From positions 1,335,012-1,399,011 of the forward strand of contig VZQC01009558.1 in assembly GCA_009823505.1 (NCBI GenBank): a stretch of DNA of 64,000 nt. Reading direction: 5' to 3'. A model generated the notes under the pieces. That model did not search any database, was not told the DNA's origin, and was given only the letters and a program-made list of their open reading frames with translations. The number at the start of each line of letters is the position of its first letter. Positions within the stretch are counted from its first letter, which is position 1. Positions 44,591-55,290 of this stretch are shown here, piece by piece. Position numbers and translations under genes: made by a program. This DNA is from Rhizomys pruinosus (taxonomy: Eukaryota > Chordata > Mammalia > Rodentia > Spalacidae).

Positions 44591-45304
44591 AGAGTTCTTT
44601 TCTAAAATCTTGAGGTGCTTGAACTGAACACATTTCTAGTGAAATTTGGGCACCACCATTTCTAGTAACCTTGGTAGTACTTCCAACTCCCAGGATCCTC
44701 ACATCCAACAGGCAGGAAGCCAGTTCACAGGAGATGTAGTCTGGCAGGCTAAGCAGAGACCCTCAGGGCAGCTCTGAGCAGCACTCTGGAGACGGCACCC
44801 AGCCAGCTGCTCTGATTACAGCAGACGAGCATCCGTGCCCACACAATTAGGCTGGCAGGGTTTCTGCCACAGTGGAGGTCCCCCTTGCCACATTTCATAG
44901 ATATGTGACTCAGTCACGTTCAATTATTCAAAAACCTATGTGAGGCCCCTGGTATATGTGCAGTGTTATTACCATCGCTTTGTAATGTGAGCACAAGTCT
45001 GGCTGTGAGTTGTCATCTACCCAGACAGGGTTTATTCCCCCGGACAGCCTTCTTCGGCAGCCAGTGTGGTGGAGAGACCTCTCGGTGGAGGCCAGGAGTC
45101 CTGCGGCATGTGTTTTTCTCTTAGGAAGTGAAAAATTTGTCTGCATGGTCCTTCTTGGTTCTGAAGTTTTCCTTTAAAACAATATTTATTATTGTACACT
45201 TTTTTCCATTAAAGAAACAATATATAATTTCTAAAAAAGTTTACAGTTATAATTCCAACAAAATGAAAGCTAGTTATAGCTCTTTCTTTCTTCCTTCCTT
45301 CTTT
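44591..45304. other. Single-copy sequence, no gene seen
   Basis: Nothing recognised. Confidence 0.4.
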
Positions 45305-45467
45305 TCTTTCTTTTTTTTTTTTGGTATTTTTGAGACAGGGTCTCCCTTTAGTCCCAGCTGGCCTGGAGCTCACTCTGTAGACCAGGCTGGCCTTGAACTC
45401 ACAGAGATCCGCCTGCCTCTGCCTCCCAAGTGCTGGGATCAAAGGCATGTGCCACCACGCCCGGCTA
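45305..45467 (-). mobile_element. B1 SINE, antisense
   Basis: GAGACAGGGTCTCCCTTTAG to GCCACCACGCCCGGC, preceded by a T/C-rich run. Confidence 0.93.
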
Positions 45468-45496
45468 GTTCAAGAATTTCAGATTTATATATGAGT

Positions 45497-45615
45497 ATAT
45501 TCTCTCTCTCTCTCTCCCCCCTTCCTCCTTCACTTCCTTCCTTCTAATCTCTTTCTCCCCCTTTTCCTCCTCTTCCTCCTGTTCCTCCCTCACCTCCTCT
45601 CTCTCTCCTTCCCTG
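45497..45615. repeat. CT/CCT-rich low-complexity tract
   Basis: Nearly pure pyrimidine sequence with CTCT, CTTCCTT and CCTCCT blocks. Confidence 0.85.
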
Positions 45616-47041
45616 AAATTTTAGGAGACTACAATTATCACATAGAACTACAAAGGAAAGTTCACGGCCAAGGGCCCAAGACATATGACAGTTTCTTCAA
45701 GAACATTTCTTAACCAAGTGGACAGAGGAACTTGGCTTGTGGACTTGGGCAAACTCAGCTCAGCCAAGCCCACATCTCCATAATAAGCTTTGCATGCCAA
45801 AGGAGTGAGATGAAGTAGAAACCGGCCACGGGCCCAGAGGATGTTAGCAGTAATGCACACCCCTTCTGTTCACTATTTCAGGAGCTATTGTTTGATCTGA
45901 GAGCTGCGTACACAGGGGCTTGCTGGAAACATGGACCTCAGTGAAAAATGGACTCTGGAGGAAGGAAGCTGGCTGCCCCACGCTGGAATTCACCACTTTC
46001 CCAGAGGGGGTATGGTCACTTCTCATGTCCCAGATACACAGTCTCCTCCCACTCCTGCCCCTCACTTTGCACCCCAGCCATCTCAGTGTGCACCCAGGGC
46101 TGTTGGCTGTTCGAGAGCAGCCTGGTGGAGAGCACAAACCACGGGCTGGAAGGCTGAACAGACTGGGCTTTCCAGCCTGAATTTTACTCATTATTGACAT
46201 GTCACTTTGAGAAATCCTATTCGCACAGAGAGTAGATAGGATGAAGAATTCCTGTTTCCCGGGTTCTGACAGGGTCCAGCAGATCTGTGCCATTTCCAGA
46301 GCCCTGACCCTTCTCTGGTGGGAAGTGAGTCAACACCTTTGAGCACCATTGTGTGATCTAGTTTCACGAGAATCCTCCAACCAGTCCTAAAAGCACTGTG
46401 GTGGGGGGCAGGGCAGCCCTAGCTAACAGCATCAGCTACCCCCCTCCCTTCTCTCCCTCTTCCATTTTCTAATTCGTGCAGCACAGCCTTCAGTGATGGT
46501 GGTGCTAATACTTGCCCGGAGCAGAGCATACAGCTGTGAGAAACAGAATGCTTGGAGCTGTGGTCCTCTGTTGAATCTAAGAGCTTGTCTCTCCCATGTC
46601 TCCCAAACCTGCTGGAGATCTAGGTTAGCATCAGGAGCCCCTGAAGATAGGGTAGGTGATGAGTGTCTGAGGCTCATTTGGGGGGAGCAGAGTCTGAAAT
46701 CAGGTCCCAGCTCAGATAATCATTCTGCAACAATATAAAGTGAGACAATGTTGACAGCAGAGGGCATTGCCCAGTGAGGGGGACAAAATTAGGCCTGGCT
46801 GAAATGTGAGAGTCCTCATAGGCAGCTGGTATTGGGTGGACCTCAGGGGCCCAGGGTGGGACTTAAGACAGGTGCATACCCCAAAGAGCCTGAGTAGAGT
46901 CCTGAAAAAAAGATGAGAAAACTCATTCAGAAGCCAACTGTGCTAACCCCAGGGTGTCAGAGCTAAGTCAAGTGGTTAAATTACAAAAGATCAACTATAC
47001 ATTATAATCTATTTATCATCTATCTACTATTTCGGACACTG
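45616..47041. other. Repeat-poor single-copy block
   Basis: 1.4 kb without recognisable repeats. Overlapping open frames at 45.9-46.2 kb occur in all three + frames plus one minus frame, which argues against coding. No gene is called. Confidence 0.4.
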
Positions 47042-47176
47042 GGCTAATCCTTTTTGTATAGATATAGACTATCTCAAGAAATTTTCATTTAAAAAAATTT
47101 ATTCCAAAAAAAAGGCTAATCCCTTTTGTATAGATATAGACTATCTCAAGAAATTTTCATTTAAAAAAATTTATTC
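47042..47176. repeat. 72-bp tandem duplication
   Basis: GGCTAATCC(C)TTTTGTATAG through ATTTTCATTTAAAAAAATTT is repeated with a 72-base offset and almost no differences, so the duplication is recent. Confidence 0.93.
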
Positions 47177-47270
47177 TCATTTGAGGAATAAAGAAACAAT
47201 GTGAAAAATTTGAGACTTTGCGCAAGGTCATTCCGCTGTGACAGAGTGGAAAGTGCAGGCTGGCGGTGCA
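47172..47270 (+). mobile_element. Possible MIR fragment
   Basis: TTCTCATTTGAGGAATAAAG and GCGCAAGGTCATTCCGCTGT resemble the MIR 3' half; degraded. Confidence 0.4.
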
Positions 47271-47404
47271 CAGGCCAGCCTCCACAGACTGCTTTTCCTC
47301 CAGTCCCTCTGCAGCGCTCCAAACTCTGATCATGGAGCTCAAGACTCTGCTGTCCAGTTGCTCTGTCTTGCAGGCTGGATGTGGGTTAAAGGAATTTGCA
47401 TTTC

Positions 47405-47560
47405 TTTTTTTTTTTTTGGTTTTTTCGAGACAGGGTCTCCCTGTAGCCCCAGCTGCCTGGAACTCACTCTGTAGACCAGGCTGGCCTTGAACTCACAAAG
47501 ATCCGCCTGCCTCTGCCTCCTGAGTGCTAGGATTAAAGGCGTGCCCCACCATGCCCGGCT
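47405..47560 (-). mobile_element. B1 SINE, antisense
   Basis: T-run, CGAGACAGGGTCTCCCTGTA to CCACCATGCCCGGCTC, with AGGAATTTGCATTTCT/AGGAATCTGCATTTCT flanking as target-site duplication. Confidence 0.95.
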
Positions 47561-48423
47561 CAGGAATCTGCATTTCTAGAGAAGTTCCAGAGAATGTCTT
47601 CAGGTGTTGGGGCTGCAGGGCTGTGCTCTTAGCTTCGCCCGAGCCTCAGAGAACTGCACTATGTGCCAGTGAGGCTCAGTCATTCTCGTGAGTCATAGAC
47701 CAGCAGGCGGGTCCATGCATAGCTGCCCTGGCCTTATCCTCTGAGCATCTCCAGGCTGTGGTTAGGGAGCGGTTGCCTCCAGGAAGTTGGCTGGGAAGGC
47801 CTGCCTATCTGGAAGGGCGATAAGGAGTTTCCAAAGGAAAGTCCCTCTCCCGTTCTTACTTCCTACAGTCCTTCAAACACTTCAAAGGACCTAGGCCAGT
47901 GGGTTTGCAAAGTGATTTTAGAATCTGTTCCACATTTTCCAAATGAAATTGTATGTCGTCATTGACACATATAACACAAAGGAGTCAGTGTTCATACACT
48001 GCCTAACTTTTGAGTGTCTCGTTACAGTTCGATGTGGCCAGTGCTTTGATCTACCAGCACCACATCCTATGTTTGGGATTTGGTGCAGGGGGACAGACCC
48101 TTCAGCGAGCCCGTAAGGCTCTTCCTCTCCTATTCTAGCTGTGCTCACTCAGCTGTTTGGGAGCTTGGGGTCGGGGGACCCCTCCTGCCTTCATTCCTCC
48201 TTAGAAGAGGGGCAGGGAAGCCAGGAAGCCCAGCTTGTGGGCAGGAAGCAGGTAAAGCACAGGCCAGGTGTACAGGTTCCAGTGTAGGCATGAGAACAGG
48301 AAGGAACAGATCTCCCTCTGGAGCCTCTCAGGGTTGGGGAGAATCCCAACTTTGATGGGGAAAGGAGGGGGAGTCTTTCCTGAGTGTGGCCAGGTGTGCC
48401 AGGCACTGCCTTGTATGTCACCT
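47561..48423. other. Single-copy sequence, no gene seen
   Basis: Nothing recognised. Confidence 0.4.
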
Positions 48424-48424
48424 C

Positions 48425-48520
<96 letters not shown>

Positions 48521-48618
48521 TTCTTTCTTTCTTTCTTTCTTTCTTTTTCTCTTTCTTTCTTTCTTTCTTTCTCTTTCTTTCTTTCTTTCTTTTCTCTCTC
48601 TCTCTCTCTCTTTCTTTC
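48424..48618. repeat. (TTTC)n microsatellite, about 195 bp
   Basis: Long TTTC array with a few TTTT/CTCT breaks and a CT end, abutting the T-run side of an antisense B1. It probably grew from that SINE's A-tail. Confidence 0.96.
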
Positions 48619-48762
48619 ATCTTTTTGAAACAGGGTCTCTCTGTAGCCCCAAGTGTCCTGGAACTCACTATGTAGACTAGGCTGGCCTTGAACTCACAGA
48701 GCTCTGCCTGCCTCTTCCTCCCACATGCTGGGATTACAGGTGTGCACCGCCACACCTGGCAA
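48619..48762 (-). mobile_element. B1 SINE, antisense
   Basis: TTTTTGAAACAGGGTCTCTC to GCACCGCCACACCTGGC. Confidence 0.92.
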
Positions 48763-48796
48763 TCATCTCATTTCTTTTTAAACTTTTTAAAACTTT

Positions 48797-48997
48797 TTAA
48801 GAATTTTATGTTTATGAGTATACTGCCTGCATGCAGATAAGTGTACCTGTGTTGTGCAATGCCCGCATAGATCAGAAGAGGTCATCATGTCCTCTGGAAT
48901 TGGAGTTAGGAACAATTGTTAGCCATCATGTGGGTGCTGGGAATCAAACCCAGGTCCTCTGCAAAAGCAGCCAGTGCTGAGCCGTCTCTCCAGCCCC
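48797..48997 (-). mobile_element. B2-family SINE, antisense
   Basis: TTTTATGTTTATGAGTATAC, AGATCAGAAGAGGTCATCAT, GAGCCGTCTCTCCAGCCCC; a small deletion removes part of the head. Confidence 0.9.
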
Positions 48998-49016
48998 TTG
49001 TTGCCCCACTTTTAGA

Positions 49017-49170
49017 GATCTCACCACGGCAGTGCACACCTGTACTCCCAGTGCTCAAGAGGTGGAGGCAGGAGGATTGTAAGTTTAAGGCAGGATAGGG
49101 ATAGATGGCCTACAACGAAGTTCAAGGCCTGCCTCGGCTACATAGAAAAGCCCTATCTCAGACAAAAAAT
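49017..49170 (+). mobile_element. Old B1-like SINE, sense
   Basis: GTGCACACCTGTACTCCCAG, GGAGGCAGGAGGATTGTAAG and AGCCCTATCTCAGACAAAA. Confidence 0.75.
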
Positions 49171-49184
49171 AAACTAAATAACCC

Positions 49185-49325
49185 TCACTACAATCTTGTG
49201 AGGTAGTTATTCTTGTTTCTGTGTTTGGGATGAGGAACCTGGGTCATGGAAAGGCCGCCTAGTTGAGTCCAAGCTCATGCGCAGATGGCAGCACAGTCAC
49301 AGTCAGATTTGGCTTTGTAGTTCGG
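49185..49325 (+). mobile_element. MIR fragment
   Basis: CCCTCACTACAATCTTGTGA, GGTAGTTATTCTTG and GGATGAGGAACCTGG match the MIR 3' half. Confidence 0.6.
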
Positions 49326-49852
49326 AACTGTGTCATGTCCGACACTTCAAAGGTAATGCTCTTCTGCATCCCCACCATTCTGTGGCTTTGATGTTTTTTA
49401 TTTTTATTTTTTATTTATTTTTTGTGGTACAAAATGGAAACAGTAGACTGTGATCCATAACTTCTTGTTCCCAAGTGGAGCACAAGCAGGCTAGGGGTCT
49501 TACCAAAGATAAGTGGCAAAGCCGGCCTAGAGTGCGGGCTTCTGCCTGGCCCCTCCACACACACTGTGCTGACTGCTAGGTGGCCTCGTGGGAAGCCGCA
49601 TTGCTATGGACAGAGACAGGAGCTCAGGCAGTCCAGGAAGGCCCTGCTGGCACCTCTGAGAGCACTTCTCCCTGGGTCTCTCTGTCCAGGGTCCTGGGGT
49701 ACATTGGGACTCACTCAACATCTGTCTTGTGGACTGTTTCTGAATGGCTCAGTTGCAGATTTCAGCTATAACAACTGTATTTCCCCAAATCCCAACCCAG
49801 GACATTTTGTCTGATTTCACTCAATAGCTCCAACTGAGTGTAAGTGGGACAT
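49326..49852. other. Single-copy sequence, no gene seen
   Basis: Nothing recognised apart from an A/T-rich stretch at 49,395-49,425. Confidence 0.4.
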
Positions 49853-49868
49853 GTGACTCTCTGCTGCA

Positions 49869-49908
<40 letters not shown>

Positions 49909-49952
49909 CTCTGTTGCAGGCCCTCTCTCTCTCTCTGTGACTCTCTGCTGCA

Positions 49953-49993
<41 letters not shown>

Positions 49994-50281
49994 ACTCTCT
50001 GCTGCAGGCTCTCTCTCTCTCTCTCTCTNNNNNNNNNNNNNNNNNNNNNNNNNNNNNNNNNNNNNNNNNNNNNNNNNNNNNNNNNNNNNNNNNNNNNNNN
50101 NNNNNNNNNNNNNNNNNNNNNNNNNNNNNNNNNNNNNNNNNNNNNNNNNNNNNNNNNNNNNNNNNNNNNNNNNNNNNNNNNNNNNNNNNNNNNNNNNNNN
50201 NNNNNNNNNNNNNNNNNNNNNNNNNNNNNNNNNNNNNNNNNNNNNNNNNNNNNNNNNNNNNNNNNNNNNNNNNNNNNNNNN

Positions 50282-50326
<45 letters not shown>

Positions 50327-50340
50327 CCTCTGCTGCAGGC
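49853..50340. repeat. Composite (CT)n minisatellite with assembly gap
   Basis: Units consist of GACTCTCTGCTGCAGG followed by a variable CT run. Four are visible left of the gap and one right of it. The true array length is unknown. Confidence 0.93.
50029..50281. other. Assembly gap, 253 N
   Basis: Unknown bases inside the CT array. Open frames crossing it are meaningless. Confidence 0.99.
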
Positions 50341-50667
50341 CCACTCTCTATGAGTATTTTTGGAATTGTTCTTTATTTGGCTCCATGTCCACACCTGCCT
50401 TCTAGGTGTGTCCTGGCTCAGCCAGAGTTTATTTCCTTTGATATGATGTTTGTCTGTATCTAGCCCCAGAACTGGATACAGGAGGACGCATGTATCCAAT
50501 TTGTTTACACATTTCAAAAGCTCCTTGCTTTTGTTAACAGTGTCTCCTGGACTGCTATTCAGTAGAGATCATGCTGAACATTTTTCTAGGGTGAATCTCT
50601 GCAGACTCTGCAGACTTGACAACCCATCCCCTCGTGTTTGGTTCTTGCTGGGGGCTTCTAATTCTTT
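50341..50667. other. Single-copy sequence, no gene seen
   Basis: Nothing recognised. Confidence 0.4.
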
Positions 50668-50887
50668 TTTTTTTTAATTTTATTTATTATGTGTATGAAT
50701 GTACTGTCTGCATGTAGGTTTGTGCACCCATGTCATGCAATGCCACAGAGATCAGAAGAGGGTGTCGGATTCCCCTGGAACTGGAGTTAAAGACAGTTCT
50801 CAGCCTCCATGTGGGTGCTGGGGATCAAACCCGGGTCCTCTGCAAGAGCAGTTGGTGCTCTTAACCACTAGGCCATCTCTCCAGCCC
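50668..50887 (-). mobile_element. B2 SINE, antisense
   Basis: Antisense B2 from the T/A tail to GGCCATCTCTCCAGCCC. GCTTCTAATTCTTT and CTTCTTCTAATTCTTT flank it. Confidence 0.93.
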
Positions 50888-51380
50888 GCTTCTTCTAATT
50901 CTTTACATCAAGGACCATAAATCGAGATTTGCTAAAAAGAAAGCAAATTAAACTCTAATGGAAGGAGAAATATCCTCTGGGCCACTCCAGCCCAGGAGCT
51001 ACGCAGCCACCAATTAGTTGCAAATTTATTTTTGATAAAACCTTCCTGGTGGCCATGGCTTTGTCCTGTGATGTCTGTTGGCTTCTCCTAAGAGGTGCAG
51101 ATGAGAAACAAGGCTGCTGAGCAGAACCCGGGCTGAGGAAGTCACGCCTGCTGCTCCCTCTCCAGCCAGCCTTCCTCTCAGGCTCCAGGGAGCAGGGGGA
51201 GCCTCCAGGAGGCCGACAGCTGCCTGTGGAGAAGAGGGGCGAAGGCAGCGCCAGGGCGGAGGCCACAGCAGGAGGGCTGGGCTGACTTAGGTCTTTTATC
51301 CTTGAGACTAATGACCTTCCTAGGCCCTGTTTCCAGCTTTTGACCACATTTGCACAGTGCCTTTTTGCTTACATTTGTTT
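50888..51380. other. Single-copy, locally GC-rich sequence
   Basis: 51,120-51,290 is GC-rich with GGAGG and CCAGG motifs but few CpG. A 130-codon minus-strand frame has no recognised domain. Confidence 0.4.
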
Positions 51381-51532
51381 TTCATTTTTTTGAGATAGGG
51401 TCACACTCTGCAGGCCAGGCTGGCTTCTAACTTACTATGTAGCCCAGGTTGGCCTGGAATTCAGGGCAATCAATCTTCCTGCCTCTGCCTCCCAAGAGCT
51501 GGGATTGAAGGCATGTGCCACCATGCCTTTGT
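51381..51532 (-). mobile_element. B1 SINE, antisense, diverged
   Basis: TTTTTTGAGATAGGGTCACA to GGCATGTGCCACCATGCC. Confidence 0.88.
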
Positions 51533-52791
51533 AGCTCTTTTTGGTTAGAGAATTGGTAGCATACCTTGGCTGTATAAAATCTCCTCCCAGATGGCGCTGG
51601 CCCCTCACCTATCTTGGAAGAAGAAACAGGCCTTGCTTATAGGTGAGACGTAAGCCTTGCCTTTTCTTCTCTTCTACTTAAAGAGATGTGTAGCCCTTAG
51701 CAGGCCCTCAAAACTGAAGCCACCCATAAAAGCCCTCTGTTTGGCCCCTCCTCCAAGCAGAGCTTTGGGACAGGCCCTGGTCTCTCTGCAGTAGAGGCTG
51801 GCCAGGGGTAGAAAATCTTCCCAACTGCTCAGGGCATGCTTATGGCTGGCATCCTTGTGTACAAGGACTGTAGTGATGGGCATTTTGCTAGGAACGCTTC
51901 TGGCTAGCCTAAAAAGCACAGAGAGTGTCTTCCTAGTTCTATCAATGGAGCTGATACCCAGTGTAGCTGTGTGAGTGGACCTCAGTCCCAAGACTTAAGT
52001 TTCTGACTGAATGTTCCATGTTATTCCTCCTGCCTCAACCTCTTTGGTGGTGAGATTACAGCAGTGAGCACCCCTACATAGCTCATCTAAATGTTTAAAT
52101 ACACCTAAAAATATTGGTAGGTATTTCAGGCTGGGGATAGACTGTTAGAAGTGGGCCTTCAGGTTTTAGTTTTTACCTATATGTACTAAATGTCTCCTTT
52201 ACTTGCATTAAATGGCATATGCTTATCTGATACAAATTATTTTAAGGCTTAAGATGATAAGAAATAATTAAGTTAGGAGATATTATTGTCAGACTGTAGT
52301 AACAGTGGGCATGAGATGCCACCCATGTTTAGTCTATGGAAATCCTCACCTGAGCCTCCTCAAACCTCTAGCTCTTTTATATATGCTGCCTTTGAAATGG
52401 GCGCAGGGGCTCCCTCTTGTTGTCTGCAGGGGCCAAGGCAGCATGACAGCTGCTCTCCAGTTGGGACATAAAAAGGTAGCACTATGGCGTGCTCCAAAGC
52501 TTTGTGTAGGAAGTAAACAGGAGCACTGAACCTGCTGTATGATTCCTAATAAGCCAGGGGGATAGGTATTGTCTTCAGGAAGCTGAGAGGGGTTGTTTCT
52601 GGGAGAGTGCCCCCTTTTATAACTGGCACCTGAGATGCCAATCTGTTCACTGTGTAGAGTCCATAAAAGCCAGGGATGTCCCTGCAGAACCATCTCTTTA
52701 TAGAAGCCACGTGTGGCTAGGCACTTGACACATGTTCTGTGACTGGACAGGATGCTGTGTCGTGGAAACTATTATGGAAGAGTGATTGGAA
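51533..52791. other. Single-copy sequence with a SINE scrap
   Basis: Mostly unique. 52,018-52,085 (TTCCTCCTGCCTCAACCTCT, GTGAGATTACAGCAGTGAGC) is a short antisense B1/B4-like scrap. No gene is recognised. Confidence 0.4.
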
Positions 52792-53146
52792 GGGGCTGGG
52801 GAAGTGGCTCAGTGGTTAAATGTTTGGCAAGCAAGTGTGAGGACCTCAGAACCAACCTAAATGCTCAGTGGTTGTAGCAGCCTGACTATGATCCCAGACT
52901 TAGAAGTCAAGGGTGAAACTGGTGCTTCTTAGACTGAGGCTGGCTGTGAGATTTGGCCATATCAGTGAGCTCTGGGTTTGACTGAGAGACCCTGCCTCAT
53001 TGAAAAAGGTACATGAGTGGTGAGAGATAGTTCCAGACATCAACCTCAGGCCTCCATATGCACACACAGCCATGCTTACACATGTGCCACCCACCCCATG
53101 CACTTCATGCATGCATACATACACATGAAAACGGAAAAAGAAAAAA
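52792..53146 (+). mobile_element. Composite SINE, sense, full length
   Basis: A tRNA-like head (GGGCTGGGGAAGTGGCTCAG) followed by a body with AGTGAGCTCTGGGTTTGACT, GAGAGACCCTGCCTCATTG and CATCAACCTCAGGCCTCCAT, then a CA/CATA-rich tail. This copy best shows the element's full architecture. Confidence 0.65.
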
Positions 53147-53204
53147 GTGATGAGGGTGTGGTCACTCATCAGCTTTATATCTGCAGATCTTAAAACAGTG
53201 TCCG

Positions 53205-53366
53205 CTAGGAGTGATGGCACACACCTTTAATCCTAGCACTCAGGAGGCAGAGACAGGCAGATCTCTGTGAGTTCAAGGCCAGTCTGGTCTACATGGCAAG
53301 TTCCAGGACCAGCAGGGGCTACAGGGAGACCCTGTCTCAAAAAAGACAAAAACAAACAAACAAACA
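53205..53366 (+). mobile_element. B1 SINE, sense
   Basis: GAGTGATGGCACACACCTTT to CTGTCTCAAAAAAGAC with an (ACAA) tail; AAACAGTGTC on both sides (53,194-53,203 and just after the tail). Confidence 0.92.
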
Positions 53367-53401
53367 GTGTCAGTGGGAAACATGGATTCCTGAAAAAAAG
53401 C

Positions 53402-53471
53402 TGTTTGAGACAGGGTCTCCCTATGTAGCCCAGGCTGGCCTCTAACTCACAGTCATCCTGCCTCAATCTCC
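53402..53471 (-). mobile_element. B1 SINE, antisense, merging into the 33-bp array
   Basis: TTGAGACAGGGTCTCCCTAT, GTAGCCCAGGCTGGCC and ATCCTGCCTCAATCTCC are antisense B1. Its next segment, normally GAGTGCTGGGATTACAGG and a CATGTGCCACC end, is the first unit of the minisatellite. Confidence 0.85.
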
Positions 53472-54626
53472 AGAGTGCCAGGATGACTGACAGACATGTA
53501 CCACAGAGTGCCAGGATGACTGACAGGCATGTAAAACAGAGTGCCAGGATGACTGACAGGCATGTACCACAGTGTGCCAGGATGACTGACAGGCATGTAA
53601 AACAGAGTGCCAGGATGACTGACAGGCATGTGCCACAGAGTGCCAGGATGACTGACAGGCATGTGCCACAGAGTGCCAGGATGACTGACAGGCATGTGCC
53701 ACAGAGTGCCAGGATGACTGACAGGCATGTGCCACAGAGTGCCAGGATGACTGACAGGCATGTGCCACAGAGTGCCAGGATGACTGACAGGCATGTGCCA
53801 CAGAGTGCCAGGATGACTGACAGGCATGTGCCACAGAGTGCCAGGATGACTGACAGGCATGTGCCACAGAGTGCCAGGATGACTGACAGGCATGTGCCAC
53901 AGAGTGCCAGGATGACTGACAGGCATGTGCCACAGAGTGCCAGGATGACTGACAGGCATGTGCCACAGAGTGCCAGGATGACTGACAGGCATGTGCCACA
54001 GAGTGCCAGGATGACTGACAGGCATGTGCCACAGAGTGCCAGGATGACTGACAGGCATGTGCCACAGAGTGCCAGGATGACTGACAGGCATGTGCCACAG
54101 AGTGCCAGGATGACTGACAGGCATGTGCCACAGAGTGCCAGGATGACTGACAGGCATGTGCCACAGAGTGCCAGGATGACTGACAGGCATGTGCCACAGA
54201 GTGCCAGGATGACTGACAGGCATGTGCCACAGAGTGCCAGGATGACTGACAGGCATGTGCCACAGAGTGCCAGGATGACTGACAGGCATGTGCCACAGAG
54301 TGCCAGGATGACTGACAGGCATGTGCCACAGAGTGCCAGGATGACTGACAGGCATGTGCCACAGAGTGCCAGGATGACTGACAGGCATGTGCCACAGAGT
54401 GCCAGGATGACTGACAGGCATGTGCCACAGAGTGCCAGGATGACTGACAGGCATGTGCCACAGAGTGCCAGGATGACTGACAGGCATGTGCCACAGAGTG
54501 CCAGGATGACTGACAGGCATGTGCCACAGAGTGCCAGGATGACTGACAGGCATGTACCACAGAGTGCCAGGATGACTGACAGGCATGTACCACAGAGTGC
54601 CAGGATGACTGACAGGCATGTACCAC
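53472..54626. repeat. 33-bp minisatellite, exactly 35 units, B1-derived
   Basis: The unit AGAGTGCCAGGATGACTGAC then AGGCATGTGCCAC matches the antisense B1 head. The first five units alternate TACCAC and TAAAAC variants, the last few have TACCAC, and the block between is essentially identical. The array ends in ACCACGGGCTTGGC, the B1 terminus. Being a multiple of three, it gives open frames of about 400 codons on both strands (MTDRHVPQSAR repeated on +), which I regard as non-genic. Confidence 0.97.
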
Positions 54627-54904
54627 GGGCTTGGCGTCAACATCAGTTTGACTGCCAGGAAACATTATTGTTTACTCTGTACTTGTTCATAAAATAGAAA
54701 TCATATGTTTAAAAAAGTTTTCAGTAATGAATATTGGATAAGAAAAATGTCTTCTCATTAACTTCTAGTTGATTAGGAAACTCAAGTAACTGATGTGCCT
54801 GAAGGAAAGGTCTTGGCTTAGGATCCATCATTTAGACAACCAATCAAGGGGATTTGGTAGGTTCTAGAGCCTGATCTCCTCCTGGAACGTTTGTTGCACT
54901 CTTT
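54627..54904. other. Single-copy sequence, no gene seen
   Basis: Nothing recognised. Confidence 0.4.
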
Positions 54905-55290
54905 GTCTTCCTCCGTCTCCTGTTGCTATAACAAAATACTGGAGACTGGAAAATACATAATAAAAATCTGCTTGGGTCATGCATGGTTCTGGATGCCACT
55001 AAGCCCATGACCATTGCTGGTGCATGCTCGGTGCATGCTGGTGCATCCTCTGAGGAGGCTCTACCTGCTGCATCCTAACATGGTGGAAGGAATCACTGGG
55101 GAGACAGCACAAGTATGCCAGCTCAGATTCTTTCCCCATCATATGGAGCCACTGGTGCAGCATGGGAGCGCTGCAACACAAGTTCTTCAAATACCTAATT
55201 ACTTCCCAGAGGCCATCCCCAGGATCTGGTAGACCCCGGGACTATATTTCCAGCAAATACATTTGTAGAGTGAAGTTCCCTTTCAAACCA
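54905..55290 (+). mobile_element. R2-type rodent repeat, copy D
   Basis: TGTTGCTATAACAAAATACT, TGGTGGAAGGAATCACTGGG and the 3' end CAAATACATTTGTAGAG are R2-like. Diverged. Confidence 0.5.

Noticed and set aside
45897..46197. Overlapping frames of 69-149 codons in several phases
   Set aside because: No phase is favoured, no domain is recognisable and no splice signals bound them.
48201..48755. 184-codon minus-strand Lys/Arg/Glu-rich frame
   Set aside because: It is a translation of the TTTC array and adjoining B1.
49762..50517. 251-codon minus-strand frame with Arg/Glu repeats
   Set aside because: It runs through 253 N and CT repeats, so it is not interpretable as protein.
53453..54697. Three 396-404-codon frames (for example MTDRHVPQSAR repeats)
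   Set aside because: They are the translation of a B1-derived 33-bp minisatellite; equal-length frames occur on both strands.
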